A DNA stretch of 64,000 nucleotides from Fasciolopsis buskii. Its lineage: Eukaryota; Platyhelminthes; Trematoda; Plagiorchiida; Fasciolidae. The notes beneath the pieces were generated by a model that saw only the letters and a list, made by a program, of their open reading frames with translations, had not been told where the DNA came from and ran no database searches. Numbering within the stretch: position 1 is the first letter of the stretch; the number at the start of each line of letters is the position of its first letter. Of the stretch, positions 24,442 through 39,839 are shown piece by piece. The DNA lies in the NCBI GenBank assembly GCA_008360955.1, contig LUCM01006846.1, positions 62,001-126,000 of the forward strand. Reading direction: 5' to 3'. A program made the position numbers and the translations under genes.

Positions 24442-27400
24442 CTGCGAGTAAATCGTGCGAAGACAGTAAAGCACAAAATCATAATGAATTCTCATTTATC
24501 AAATTGTTAATTGTTGATATAAACCGACTAGTTCCCAAATACTAGGCGCAATTGTTATGATAACTGAAGTGTGTTGTCTTCTTACAAATGGGCAGTATTT
24601 TTTAAAATGGATTTTAGCAATGTCCATTATATACCAATAAATTATTGCACTTCATTTTTAAGTTTGGATTAAGCCCAGGAAATCGCACGGGAAATTCAGT
24701 CTCTTGTCTTTCCCCTATTCCCAGTCGAAGAAAGAAGAAAATAGTATGAAGTGAGGAACTACAATAAAACAAATAATCAATAGTTGATGGAATGTGCAAA
24801 TAATCAAGACGCCCAGCTTATCCCGTTTAGTGTCCGCATCCTAAAACACCACTGAGTTAACTGTACACAACAGACGCGAGGGGAAAAAGTTGCATTTTAC
24901 GTTCGGTTAACCTGTGAAAGTTGATTATGCATTTGTTCGGATGCATACATTTGACAACGAGTCCTAGTTGGTCATAGTAAAATTAGTAACTCAGTTTATT
25001 ATTTTTAACGGTTGCAAAAATATGCGCGTACTTAAGCGCGTTTTGTGCACCAGATCGTCCAACGTAGGAGCTATTGTCAAAGTGTCGTCAGATAACTCCT
25101 TTGGGCTCGAATTGCAGGTAAAAATTGCTAGATGAAAATTCCCTTGAATAACTGCACGCTGGAATAACGTTAATTTTTTCATTCTCGTACTGCTTATTCT
25201 CATCAGAATTGTACTATTTTTACTTTGCGATTGTCTTGAACAAAACGAATCCTGGTAATCCACTACCAATTTGAACTATGATGCGGAAAGACCTGCCAAC
25301 CCATGTAATTCTTTGTCTGTTTCTCTTCGAAATCAAACGGCTACATAAGCACCAATGGAAGATGGAAGGGCTTGAACGAAAGTAACATGCCTAAATGTCG
25401 AAGCATAAACAACAGTCGATAACTTTGATGTAAAGAATTCGGCAATCACGTGATTATGTATACGGCTTAAAGAAGTGGGGAGGCTTTGAAGCAAACCGTA
25501 GGAATATCACTGACAGCGAATCCGACGTTCAGTTATCGCATGTTCTTGGACGTACCTTTTCTAAAACGATAACCAACCACAATTTGTTCTGGACCTAAAC
25601 AACGCATGGCGTGTAATACGATTTCTATCTGCTGAACCGTTCAAATAATCAACGTAATTTACTTGTTGCCATGACCTCCGTTCAGATCTGTAGAAGATAT
25701 TCAAATTACTTCATATTAGAACGAATGGTAGCTACTCGAAAGTTTTATTTTTAAGTTCTTGCCACCATCACTCTATGCATCCGTAATAGACTGTATGTCG
25801 ACTAATGAAATTGGTATTTGAAAAACTGGATGCCAGAATTCTGTGAACACCGCGTCTGTTCGGTGGTCCAAAAATCTCACAAACAATCCTAGTTGATGGT
25901 GATTATTAAAGGTTCTTCGGTTCTGCTCCGTGTGCACTTCATGTAATGATAATTGTATTTTGTCTTGGATATTAGTCAACGTTACTAAAATTGTCTTGCA
26001 TATGAAAGATACCCATCGGCTCACTAGCAATAATGAATCAGATGAAACCTCCTTTTCAGCATTTCTACAGCACTTGCTGGGTCCTAGATACTGACGACAT
26101 GCACCAACAAGGACGACTTGTGAATAGAAAAATTAATAAATGTACGGCTATAAATCCACCAATGGTGGTCATTTTATGGATTCAAGTTTTATCCTCTATC
26201 TAGTGTAATTTCTGTTTAACGGAACTGGAAACATAAAGCAAGAGCGTTATCGAAGATTTTACTACAAACCATCATCAGTGACGTGCTTCTTTAGTCTGAG
26301 CTTTTTTATGATGTCGTCAATTTCATAAATACTGTAATTTGAACACCCCGTTGTAAATTTTCAAACCGATTTCGGCAACCTAGTTTGGTCAATTTCGAAA
26401 CAAATCACAAAACCGTGCATCGGGTTGACGTACGCGGGAGGTGTGAGACTGCCACAAAATTGAAACACACATGTCCACGTTTATTCGATTCCGCAATATT
26501 TAATCCAAAATTACCGATGATCTTATTTAATAGGGAAGTCCTAGGTCTTTCAGAATAATCCGATTTCAATAGAAGAAAAGGTTTCCGTCCATCAAAGCAG
26601 TTGTATTCACGCAATTTTTGTCTCCGCACAATCTCCCGTAAGCCCAAAGTTGATCGTCTTTTTCCCGATTACCACGAGCAGATTGAGTGTGTGGAACTTA
26701 GGAGTACACCACATTTCGTAAAATGATAAACCGGCCCAGAAGAACTAGCTATACAATTGGTTATGCGATAGGAATATTGCTACAAACCATTACAAACTCT
26801 TATCTATGTTTGAACGCAAAAACTACATAGGTAATATTTATACGTATACAGATATATACATACTTGATTTTCCATTTGAATGCCAGGACAGAGAAAATGC
26901 CCAATATTCCCTGTCACTTTGAATGAAATGACGTTAAGCGATCACGTGATATTCAAATTATTTTCTGTTAGTTCTAGAAAGTCAGTATTGGTTTTGAAAA
27001 ATCTCCGTAAAATAAATTTTGGCCTGGGTAGGAAAATGGACCCGAAAATGATGCGATCGAGTGACGGAGCTTGGTTTAATTTTAGAGTACTTTGTTTTGT
27101 CACGTGAGCGTGAGCTTCATCACCGAAAAAGCCCAAATAATTCTATGTCCGTATTTGATGGAAGAGTGCAAACTTGGTCCAGTTTGAAGGTGAACCAAAG
27201 AATAAATGGTAACAATCCATCCGGTAAGCAATTGGTTACCGTTAGAATTACGACCATAAGTGTGATCACTAAAACATCTTGTCGTTAAAAAATAGCAACA
27301 GGATTAGTGACATTTTATATGAAAAGAAAAACGTGTTAAATTGTTGTTCTGCCGTAGGTTATCAATAATGCGTGCCCGGAGAAAACTGTTTTTATTGTAG

Positions 27401-30400
27401 CCAAGGTGTAGAAGATTTTATTTGTCAATCTCGACTCACCTTGCGCGTAGAGCGAGTTGGCGATCGTTTGGGCAAATGTAGGTTTCCATTTATTTTGTTC
27501 TATACCTTTAATGGAACAGAAAGTTTCACAGAATCAATGCGAGATTAGAAACAGTCATCAAGAAGAGAAAATATGAACAAAAATGCCAAAAGTGGACGTC
27601 GGAGTTGAAATGTTTACTAGTGTCGGTGTTCTAGCTTTTCGGCCTGAGCTGTATTACAAACAAAGAATCGCGATGAAGACGAATTCGAGTGTAATCGAAT
27701 TAATCTTGGTAATTGAAGGTTTAGTTTCATCCGTGAAATTATTTATTTGACTCTCCCCTAGTGAATTATCCCGCGACTTAATTTCAAATTGTTCTGAATG
27801 AACAATTTCTCTTCAACGGATGACCATTATTGTCACTGTTCTTCGGATCGATAGCAACCCCAGTGATATGTCATTCGTATAAGGACCAATGGAACTAAAG
27901 TTTCTCGGCGGCAGTAACGGTAGCAGTATGGGCCGCGAAAGTAGCGCCTAGTAATTGCATTATTCGCCATAGCGACAGCAGTAGTAGCAGTTGCTTATTG
28001 TTTTTAATGTTTATAAATAACAAAGTTTTCACAGGTACGACCAATAATTTTGTTGGTAGCAGTAAGTTCAGCTGGTTTGGTGCAATAGATGAAAACGGCT
28101 TATGGCCACTTCAGGTGTTTTTGATTTTGACTCCTTGTAAACAGATGGAGAATGTAGGAAACCGATTGTAGTGTGAGAATAAGTGTTTGATTGTCAGATG
28201 CATCTAGCCTATAAGCAAGATTGCTACCCTACGCCATTCCTTTCACCGAATCCGTTAAACAGATGTGAAAATAAATTTATCAAACCGAAAGTGCACGTCT
28301 AGTATCATTCGTAATTATTCTCGAGATGCGAACCAGTCACTGTTCAAAGCCTCAAATGAAAATAACGCATTTCATCATGGAGATTTCCTGTCCAAATATG
28401 CAAACTGCTGCGATGAGTTCCAGTCTGCAGCTTGGTTTACCGTAATTTGCAAACATTCGAGTCACAGGACACTGTGTTTTTGTCTCTGCCACAACAACAA
28501 CAACAACATCATTTCAACTTGGTTTCCACTGAGTGCCGACTGTGACCAAAAAAATAACTGATTCTTTTGGTACGATAAAAACTTGTCAAAACCTGATGTC
28601 TCCACAAAACACTTCACATGATGTGTATTATTTGCGTTCGTTTAACTAGTTTCATCATGCAATATTGAAATGGAAAACCAGATGAAAAAAATTTCCCGAA
28701 AGGGATGAGGTGAACTGGGTTGCGGGACTCGCCACAATTTTTGCTCGTTCAAGTATACAATGGCATGCTAATGGCCGCATTGATAATTACCAATAATTTT
28801 CATTTGTCCATTTCTATTTAGGCTTGAGAAAGTTTTGTCGGTACAACGTAGGTGAATAGCGTCGAAACAAAAAGCATTGGTGCGGTTGTTCTGGTCTACG
28901 GGTTCATAGAAAGCATGACGAATTCATGCAGGCCTGATAGATTTGGGAAACCGAATGTAAAACACCACAGGTGAACGACTACGAAGGAAACACAACACTG
29001 CCTGACTTTATCCGTTATCTTACAAGTTAACGACTTCCATAGTGTTGTACTGTTCGATTTGTTGTTAAAAGTGCGATCAGTTCAGGCAACGCTCAGGTTC
29101 CTTAGTTAATCGTAAGAACCAGGTTCACAAGCGGTGTACGCATTCAGAGTAGACATTACATTTGAAAATGCATGGTGGAAGCCAGCTCCAGGCACTCATA
29201 CCCAAAGCGATCTCATTAATCTGAAACCGAAAATGAGTGGCAAATTTATGCATTTTTTTTAAAAAATATTCCTTTCTGTTTACGGTTGTATTTCGATTTA
29301 ACTTAGAACGCAACGAGAAATCTGTTCATGTTGCTAAGAGAACTACGGCTCGGTATGGCACACAACTGAGCAGCAAGTCACGAAACTGAATCCGTCGACT
29401 GATTTGTTTTGGCTGTAACTGCATCTCTTTGTTTGCGGATATGACTCCCAGACGGTGGTTCATTTTTTTTCACCTACTTGAAACATCTCGACACCAATTT
29501 TTGGAGAACGTTTTGTCGAGTGATGAGGTTATAAAAAACAGCCTATTCTGCTTATCTCTGAGTGGAATTCTCGTCTACTTCCGAAAGGGCACGTGCTCTC
29601 CAATTAACCGTCTACTGAGATAGACTAAATCCCAGTCATAACAATGGCCACATGAAAATATATGCCAGAAAATGTCCGAATAGATCAGTTTTCAAATTAC
29701 CGTTCATATCATGCGATTGTTATTACCATTAACCAAAAACATTTTCTGCCAAATTTACACAGGATTCGAGAAGCGTTTTCAGAATTCAAAAGTAAATTTG
29801 CTTTTTTTGTCAGCCGCATAATTTCGAATTTCCAAATGCGAAACACTATTCTTCCGGAGTAACAGAATATCATCTCTTCGTCATAGTTGCACTTTGAAAA
29901 CGGTCAATTTTATCTCTTGAGGTTTCCATGACCACCAACTGACTTGAAGCAGATGATGAAACGATACAAACAGGTTTTGTCGAACACCGTAGAAAGATTT
30001 GAAAATATAACAAACATGAGGGTATAAATTTTTTAACATACAATATGAAGGCATTATAAATGACAAACTCCATGGTCTAAGGACAAACAATAATGGGAAG
30101 AGTGGCGAAGCAATCACGTAAATGCTAGCTTTCTTTATTCTATTTTTGATGAGAGAAAAACTGCCAGATAGCAATGCCCTGTTCCATTGTTTATGAACTG
30201 AAGTGTCTGGTAATGGCGCATTTTGGAGGACACAATTACGAAATTTCGGATAGCAAAACTTTTCCGAATGTGTAAAGTTTCCATAGTAAATCAAACAGAT
30301 TCCATTTGTCTAATTGAAAAAGTTCAAATATTTCTAATCCCCGGTAAGTTTGAATAATTGCAAGTCGTTAAGAATATTTGAAGAGATTATTTTCCACGAA

Positions 30401-32999
30401 CCAATGCAGTTGGTAGCTCCAAAAAAACCATGATCACTCAAACGATTTTGTTATTTCGCGCTATGAACCGGAACACACTTCCAATGGCAACTACAATTTG
30501 AACTCATCAAAAACGGAAATCATTTCGTCACCGTTCAACCATTTATGAATTTGCATTTGTGGAAGGTGAGAAGAAATGAAAAACTGAAAATTTCTTTCTC
30601 CGTGTAAATTGTGGATTTAAGTAGCACCACAAAATTGTTTTCATAGTCATTTCTACCAGCCAACAACGCACGAAGAAACATCAAGCTCTGGTACTGCAAT
30701 GCGCATGGTAAATTTCAACTACGCACTACTTATTCCTCACTCGGAATGTTAACCATGAGACCAAACAAAATTCGAATCACATCCAAATTATCCGTGTTTG
30801 TGAATGATATCCTTGGCACATTTGTAATTGAGAGGTATGTTTTTCGCCTAACAATTTTGAAATTGGGCCATTTTCCTTGGTGGATTATTAACCAACCACT
30901 TTTAATAAATACAAAAGACGGTTTTGTGTTTAGGCTGATGAAATTCGAATGCTTGACAAAAACATTAATTTCAAAAGTGCTTTACGCCGAATCCCCAAAA
31001 AGCTGAGCTCATTCAAAGAGGTTACTTTAATCAGTTCGTTCTCACCCCTATCGTCTTTTTGCGTGCACGCAACTCCGCTTCGCACGAGCAGAAAGCTAAG
31101 CAAACCACTGGACTACTAAAAATACTGGTCCTTGCTAAACGCGATCCACATGTGGTTTCCGAAACATGTTTCACTTCATGAACCGCTGAGTCGAAGTAAT
31201 GGATAAATGTCAACACGGAATTACATACGCACGATGCAAAACTTTACTTGATTGTTAGTCATTGATTCGTCAATGGGCTGCCAGTCATTATCCAAATCCT
31301 CAAGATGTACGGCCATGGAAAATCACATTGCATTTTTGGTGTCTTGTTCGAAATCGTTAATAAAAGTTCTCCGTTGGAATCGGTGAATACCACCAAATTT
31401 ATCGTGAAAACCCCGTGCCACGCAGAGCGGATCGTCAAGTTCACAGGTGGAAATTGAGTAACCTTATCTCGTTGCACACCCGTATGTATATTTGTGTGTG
31501 GCAGTGCATACAGCTTTAGGAATGACCAGATGTCGGTCGAATGACTTACAAACACAAAGGCGCGTACTACTTACCATACGCACACAGCCACGCACACAAA
31601 AGCTCCAATTCTCGGTTTGCATCGAACGGGTTGAGTATTGGTCCTTTCTTCGGATGTCGGACAGACATATGGCCGCATGTTTATATGTTTACTTACGTGT
31701 TTGTGTGTATCGGCATACATACGGGAAGAGCAAACACACGATTAGGATTAGAGCACAAGCAAACAGATTTATTCATCCACTCGTCCGCCGATCGGACTAC
31801 TTTTGCTGATGTCATGTGCTAGATGAAATACGCTAAAATCTACGAGCACATGAACTAACACGTACGCACCCACGCATAAAGTTTGCCTGCTCAATGTGCA
31901 ACACCGGACAGACCGAGACAAGTTAGCGGGTAGACATGCATGCATCCACGTTTAAACCTTTATCAAAAGCGAAATGAATATGCTGTTCGCCAAGTCTGCG
32001 TCTGCGCTATTGATTACTGTGTGCATCACCACTGTCCATGGATGACATTTATGACTCAAAGTAAAAAAATATTCCTCGATAGCCTTCCCTCGCCCAAACT
32101 CGCGCTCAACACACTGTGAAGGTCACCCGCTAGGCAAAACTACATTTAGGGTTGACATTTGCAAGTCACACAGAAAACACGTTTTGGCAGTCATCATCTG
32201 ATGCCCCTAAATCGAAAGTATAAGAGGGAGGGCAGAGTTCGCCAACTAAAATGCAACATCCTTCTTGAGTGCGCTAAATAGGTCGGGAAAAAATGCATTG
32301 ACAATAACGTATGACATCGCATGCTTGGGCAGAAGTTCAAATGCATTTTGCATGCATCAAGGAAAAAGAAAGACTAGTTGTCCGCTATTTGGTACGGTCG
32401 TTCGAGAAGATGAACCTTCTCCATGCTGAGTTTGATAGCCGATGCTCTCGACAATCTGGCAATTTTGCTGCGATCAGTTTGGAATTTGCGTATTTGCATC
32501 CCTGTCTTCCGTGGATGAATGTCCCGAGATAGATTGACAAGCTGATAGTATCGCGTTACCCGAATGACACCTGATTTCAAAGAGTTATTTCCCTGGATTT
32601 TAGATCCAATTTAAATCGAAACAGCGATGCAGTTAGTCTTTCGACACCTTGATCAAATCTGCTTTTCGTAATGAAACGGCTGGCTCTTACCCTAGAGAAT
32701 CAGTGATGCAAGAACGCAATTAATACCGGCATTACCGCAAAGTGAAAACGAAGAAGAACCGCTGATAAAGTCTATACAATTTTGCAAACGAACCCCCGAA
32801 TGGCAGAGAAAACGAGTAAAGACACAACGTTTTTATGGGTTGTAAATGAGCAGTCCTTTTTCAGCCGGCTACTTCACAAACACTGAGTTTCGAAGCTATC
32901 CAAAAGTAGCTCTGAAATGCCCAAGAAAATTTGTTTTCCTCGTGCCCGATTTTTTCTTTTCCAGTAGTGACGGCAAACGATTGGAAATAACCAAAAGAT
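24442..32999. other. No recognisable gene
   Basis: I see no conserved domain, RNA gene or clear mobile element. The stretch contains a (CAA)n run at about 28489-28508 and mixed CA/ACGC-rich patches near 31480-31900. The first rabphilin exon may lie here unrecognised, or further right, or outside the window. Confidence 0.6.
28489..28508. repeat. (CAA)n short tandem repeat
   Basis: A perfect run of about six ACA/CAA triplets. Confidence 0.9.
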
Positions 33000-33029
33000 T
33001 TTTAATACTATGTCATCCTTCAGGAAAAG

Positions 33030-33600
33030 TCGATATAATAGCGGTAGTGGCGACTGCAATGGAAACAGTAGTAGTGGCAGCAGAATTAATAGTAATCATA
33101 GTAGTACTGATGGTAATAGTAATAATGGCAACCCTGCTAGTAGTACTTACAACCGTTCCCCATAACAAAAGCAAATTAGACAATGGTAACGGTTCTGCTG
33201 GTCAAAGAGAGTGAGTACTTTCGCCACTTTTAATGTATCCCAGATAACAGGTCTTGGTGTATTTCGAAAATTCAATCCATCAACCTTATGTGGTATAGGA
33301 ACAGACTACCAGATAGACAAATAGGTTAATCGAGAGAAAGGAACCAGTAAATAGTTTGACTGGTTGATTGATGCACTGATAGATAAAGAGATAACTAGAT
33401 AATTAGAAACCAGCAGATAAATGGATCGACTGAAACGAGTGGATCATTAGTTAGACTAATAGTTAGGTAGAAATCAGTGGACAGATAGGCAGATCGATAG
33501 ATTGATAGGTAGAAAGACAATAAAGAGACAGAACAATATATTGACAATTATAAGATAAACCGATAAATTGAATGAGACAGTGTAACACACGGATAGACTA
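33030..33600. repeat. Degenerate GTA then GATA/AGATA repeat tract
   Basis: At 33030-33150 the plus strand is built of diverged GTA/ATA/GCA triplets. From about 33300 to 33600 it becomes diverged GATA/GATAGA tetramers (many gataga, gataaa and gatcga words). This reads as decayed simple-sequence DNA. The plus-strand open frame at 32846-33214 that crosses the triplet part is repeat-derived. Confidence 0.7.
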
Positions 33601-36600
33601 TAAAACGGATAAAAATGGGCAAATGATTTCTCCGGTCATTGTTAAATTCATGCTACCATTGTCTCTTAAATATGAAAGGACAAAGCCGGGTTCATTGGTT
33701 TGCAATAACCTATAATGGATTTTCAGCACTATTTGGAAACTAGTCAAGGAACTTCAGACACTGACAAATGGTTATTCCGAATTGATTTTTGGGCAAAATA
33801 ACTTTTCAGTTCTGTTCGCGAGCAAACGAATTACACGGCTGATGTATGATTCTCAAATATGTTCGTATTCGTTGAATATGATCAGAACAGTTCACTTTCT
33901 GATTGTCGGTACTCGGATGTTTGAGATGCCAATTTTGTTGCTTCATCTCGCTGTTTGTCGAAATCCCTGTCTGTATAATTTGATTTCTTCTGCTTTTCCC
34001 TTGGAAAATATATACAATGAGCTATTCGGATCAATGCATCAGGATCATTGTGATAAAGATTAAGTGATATTTTTAAGGTAGCAATTAAATCTTGGTCCGT
34101 GGACGTGATACGGTATTCCGAACTTACAAATTGTGCAGATAAAAATGTATCAGCTTAAGAAAATAACGACCTTAAATTCACGATTGCTTTGTGTCCACAA
34201 CGAGAAGAGTTTGTAACTTGAGTAGTGCTACTGTGCAAGTGAATCAGATTTTCGAAATACCTCTGTTCCGAAATGTCATTTTTTTAATCAATAAACAAGT
34301 AGAGGTGAAAAAATCTTTTGAATGACTTTTCCGTTTTATTAATTCTGGCGGCTATTGTTAAGACCTGTTCATGGGTGATTTGCTTTACGAAAAATCGGTC
34401 AATTTAGTTTCGAAAAAAAGAATTTCCGTGTGGAAACCAAACGAGTTTCACAGTATCAGTCACGCAAGGTAGAATTAAACGAGAGCTAGTACCCAATCTT
34501 GGCTAAGGTTGTCTGGGAACCTAAATAAACCAGTGGTCAAGAAGCGTCTAGTCAAAAAGCTGCGTTTTTTGAAGGCAGACTCTAAGCCCACTGGCCCGAG
34601 TGTTTCCGACAAATTCGATGCAATCGATGTCTCTATGTTGCAAAGCGACGCCTTACTGTGCAAGGCATTCTAATCGTACACACAATGAAACACATCACGT
34701 CCTGGATAAAGAAGCGCGTTTTTGCTTCCCATGTGGGGTATCTTTAGTTAAACACCAAGGCTTTTTCAGAACTGTGTTTTAATGAGCAACTCATTTTACA
34801 TCTCTATTCACTACTTGTTTTGAAACTGCCCCATTTATTGCGCGATGGTCAAATGGTTGTGTTCGTAGGTCTTGAAAATTAATCCCCGTTTCCGACAGTT
34901 TTCATCGTCGGTCGCTTGTAGATTCAATGGTTGTTTACGGATAATGGCCTCCAACCTGAAGTATCGTTCAGTGACCGTATAGTAGAGACGGAGAACCTAA
35001 AACATTTTTTTCACTACATTAGCGTAGTCCTTTACTGTATTACGTACTGTGTCGAATACCAGTCTGGGGCTTTGTTTCCAGCTTTCTTGAGGGAATTGAA
35101 TCTCCGAAAACAGTTGATGATCATGACTTGTGCAGTTTAGATATCCCAAAGTTTCTAAAAGCCCCCAGTTTTGGCAGTTGCTATCATCTTTAGTTCATCT
35201 AAACTATATCCGTATCTAACTACAATCACCCTAAATTGTAACTGCCATCTATGCGGTTCATATTTTTGACCATAAGAATTTTTAATCGTCTTGGAACAGT
35301 TGGTCGACTTGCAGCAGTATCGTCAAAAGCTTCTTGGAACATTTGCTATTTAAGATGCAACAAAACCCTTGGAAAGGTAGTGCCAAAGTTAATTAGAAAT
35401 AGCGATTATCTGCAATTCTCAAACTCTGAACAAGGTCTCGCATTTTGCACATGAAGATACCTACTGTGCAACTATCTTGAAAAAGTATTTTACATAAGCT
35501 CTGAACAACGGAACACTCCCCGTCCGGAGCCAGAATTTACTTGTTGAAAGGAATTAAATGGAACACGTTACACCTGCAAACATATCGAACTATGTAGTCC
35601 ATTACATGTACAATTCTCGCGAGATGTGAACGCAAATGACCGTTTGTCAGCGGAATGTCTTGATGGATCTAGGAAGATAAGGATCGCCGAAAGTAGTTGA
35701 ATCGCCCGCACTAAATGTCAATCGCTGGCTCATGGGTTCATGATTTCAGTGGAGAACGGGATGGCTCCATGAAAGAAAATCTGCGGTTTGGTGGAATCGA
35801 TTTTACGACATGACAAGTTCTTGTCTCTAAAAGAGCCAAGTTCTTATGAAGGGCATCGCACTCACATACATATTCCTGGGTTTATTTGAGAAATTGATCA
35901 GGAAATTCAGCAGGGAAATCACGTGACACAACGCGGATATGGCTTAATGAAACATTGATAATGTGAATGTGTTAACGCATAGCAGCATTCAGAAAATCGA
36001 GGGTGCATTTTAAGATTAAAGTGCGCCATCACTTATTCCATTTTTTGTTTTCGTTCCCGCGCTCAATCGTGATTGTGATTGCAAACTGCGGAAAGTATTC
36101 TGGTTTAGTGACAATTCTGTTTGATTGAGTCGACTTTTGATTAACTATCGCCAAAGCTAAACTCATCCTATGGTACTGTGCATGAACCTTCTTATTCCTA
36201 AACGGGCTTTCCCGAAACTGGTCAAACAGTTTAATGTGGACAAAAAACATTGTTTTCTCAAAATTAGAAATCTTATTTGCGTAATGCTGTCAAGTTTCTC
36301 TCGTAAAACCCTATCTGTCTACAATAGATTGCATATTGCTGTGCCAAAAACAAATACCCGATAAAAACAAATCAGAAGGAAGCTCAAGTCGGCAAGACTG
36401 ACCACCATGTAACGCAGTGGCCATGTGCATTATAATATCTGATAAGAGTTTGAAGATTCTGACCTACCAAAACGGTATCCCGATAGATTATGCATTTCGT
36501 GGTCGATTTATTTCTTCGTTAGAAAGACGCGTTTCGTAAAACACGCGGGATCACAGAAAAATTGCACCCGAAAGTTTAATTTTATGACATAATATTACTT

Positions 36601-39600
36601 CGGAGGGTCTAAATTTACCATTAGAAATCATAAAAGTGAACGAATGATGGTTATCAGAAGACAGTTTGAGTACAACTGATGCGATAATTCTTTCCATCTA
36701 CGCCGAAACATTTACGGAAAAGTTTAATTAGGACCGAGGCAGACAGGAATTCCTAATGGCAACATAGTCAGAGCAAAGCTTGGCGGTTACGTTAGGGTAT
36801 GGATATTGAAAGAACAGAAGACTTCCTCTTTTATTTAATATGGCTAGAGTTTTAGCACAGTTTTAAAAAGCATAAGAAGACCCAATTCATGATACTGAAT
36901 TCCTAAGAAAGTGAGAAATCGCAATACTTTTAGGCGACGGTCCGAAGAAATTTAGTCAAAATATTTGGTTTGTTTTAACAAGTTTCGCAGCCGGGGGGAA
37001 GCAATTTCAGTGAAAATTCTATAAGCTCACAAATATTTTAGGATAAATTTTCACTGTGGATAACTTTTTTCCTGGATATACCAACAAATCAAATCGGTGA
37101 CCGGTTCGGAAGTGATTGATAGGTGACGAGTATCGCCTTGATGACATGGTCCATACTACACAACCAGACATGATGGTTCACATGTGGAAGCGCACCTTGG
37201 AGAGTCAAAGAGGATGAAGAACATCAAAGAGGTCAACTGGTAAGCCAAAAAAAGAGATAAATTGCACTACGAGAAGGTAGATCGATCGGCCTTTAGCCTG
37301 GTATGGATAAAGGACCAGTAAAACGATTGCGTGGTGTGCCAAATTAAACGACCTGAATGGGTCGTTTACTAAACGTTGATATGAAGGACAAGTTCTACTG
37401 TTCTGGACCAATTGGTCAACAACATGGGTTTTAAATCTGAAGTCAAGTGGCACCATTTTATTACTGTCGTTCATTTCCCCACTTGGTCTAGCCACCACTG
37501 TGAAAATAATTTGTATTGCTGTGTCACTAATCACTGGAAGGTAAACGTTTTTGACAAAAGTTACACCTGACTAAAGCCGCTTTACACAATGTCAGAGAGA
37601 ACGTCCAGGTTACTTTCTCGACCGCGTTACTTTTTGACAGCGCAAACTCATGAGAAGAAATCAGTTAACATCCATGTTGAACTACCACTTCCGAAGTATA
37701 GAGTTTTCCTTGATAGTTTCACGCTGCGAACACAGTATGCATCTTTGCACCCATTGGTGGAAGCCTTTAAAGATGACATATTACGATCTTAGAACACGCC
37801 CTATGCCAATAATAAGCTCTAGTGGCCAAGTTCTTCTCAATGTGCTTCTTGTATAAGCCATAAACTGCCAATATTACAAGTGGTCTGTGAACTTCATTAT
37901 GATGAGGAATGATTAATAGCACTTGCTTTCTGCAAGTTTTAGTTCGTTTAATGAAACGGCCACTGAATATTTGTTCATTTCTGACGATCCAACCCAAAAT
38001 AGTTGAATTTGACCTGCCTCTAGCTAGCGCTTGTCCTTTGTTCATGATAATTATGAGAAATGATTGCTTCAGCACTTGATTTCTATCATCTCTTGTCTCA
38101 TCGAGTATGACGATGTGTGCCTATTTGCCGCTGTTCGCAACCTTCCGCTGCAGACCACATCCATAAGGAGTACACGTTGAAGATGGGTGGCTTTGATGTC
38201 GCCGTTGTGATGTCGTCCTCTTCACCTTTTACTCCTCATATCTTGGACATGAGAACTCGCGTTCGAACAAACCTGATGAAATTTGTATTCTTCTGGTAGA
38301 CCATAGAGGAGAAGGCCTGAGAGAGTGAATAACCGAAATTTAAATTAATCATCTAATTCAAAAGTACCCAAACCTACTTTCCAAACATTAAGTCGCCGAG
38401 TGTCCAGAATGAGTCATACATCCCATGGCATGACAATGAGGAATAAAACTCTAGTAATGAGTATCGGAGACCACGGAACAGAAATACTGATTACTTTTCC
38501 TGTCTTCTGATTACCAATAAAGGGACATGTATTCTTGAACAATTTTATCCACTGATGTCTCGGATTTCGGTTTGCGAAGTACATGCGTACTGTCATTATG
38601 CTGCATAATAGGACCATCTCGAATGCCTGATTCCGTTCAACTTGGTGTTAGGCCTGACCCTGAACTATACATTATAAACTCTAAACGAGCTTTATTTTAC
38701 TGCAGACCGCAAGGGATTCCCACGAACCAGTTGTGTTTGTCCATTTGATCACCAGTTTTGGATGACTGTATTCACAAGTGCAAATGAATGTGATGGAAAT
38801 AGGTTTTAGGAAAAAAACAGGTTAGTATTTCCCTCGGATATGAAGAGAGATAGAGCCAATAAATGGAAACATATTGATTATTCAGGTGGTCAGAAGACAA
38901 GAATATTTTCTGACATTTCCCAAATACGGAAACCACTAGCAGGGCATTGTGTACTAAATCAGTTTTCTGGGTAAAAATGAACTGATCACTTATATTTCGG
39001 CAGATTCGAAATGAATTTCGGAAAAGATTTGAGATTGAATTTCGTTCATTGTTGTTAACAGTGACTCAAGTGGACAAGAGTGTCGAATTACCCGGAGTAA
39101 ATGAAAAATTAGTACTGTATGACATTTTCCAGTAAGTTTTCTTGGGCTAACCAACGAAAAAAATCCATAAATCATGGTCGTGTCTCACTATTCGTGAATG
39201 CTTGTAGTGATGCAAATCAGATCCTGGTGTTCCAAATGAATTTCCTATACCCAAGTTGATTAGAACACATACGTGGACGTTATTCTTGTTCGACCAGCTT
39301 CGATTTTCCACCAATAGAACCAGGATCCTACACCGTTGATAAACAATTTTGGTGCAGATTGTGATCGGTCAAAGTAAATGCAAATTTCGTATATATGACT
39401 AGCACTTGTTAGCTAACCATAGCTCACAATATCCAGCTCTAACAGTCTCCGTAAATCACCCTGAGAGTGTCTCCTGTTCTCGGCGTAACTGGAGGTACTG
39501 AGATTTTGTGACTGCCTTTTGCGGTGGTCATTTTAATGATGTTCAATTAACCTCATTTCCATTTTTAAGTGAACCGAATGACTACAAAGGACGTCAGCAG

Positions 39601-39839
39601 CCTAAGATATTGGCATCCTTTGTTAAAATCGGATTTGTAATCTATCCAGAAAATCATGAATCTTCTCGAATTGTTGCGAAAAATGAAAACACGCAGAATC
39701 TGATTGTTTTGTTCTTGACTATGTAAATTGTCGATTAATCCATGTATTGTGACAGTTGCTTTGATTCTACACAGCAGCCGGAAACATACGGTAAAGAAAG
39801 TGGGTGATGACTTTTATTTTTGATGGTCTGCTTAGAAGC
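33601..39839. other. No recognisable gene
   Basis: Short unrelated open frames on both strands without motifs; no repeat stands out by eye. Confidence 0.6.
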
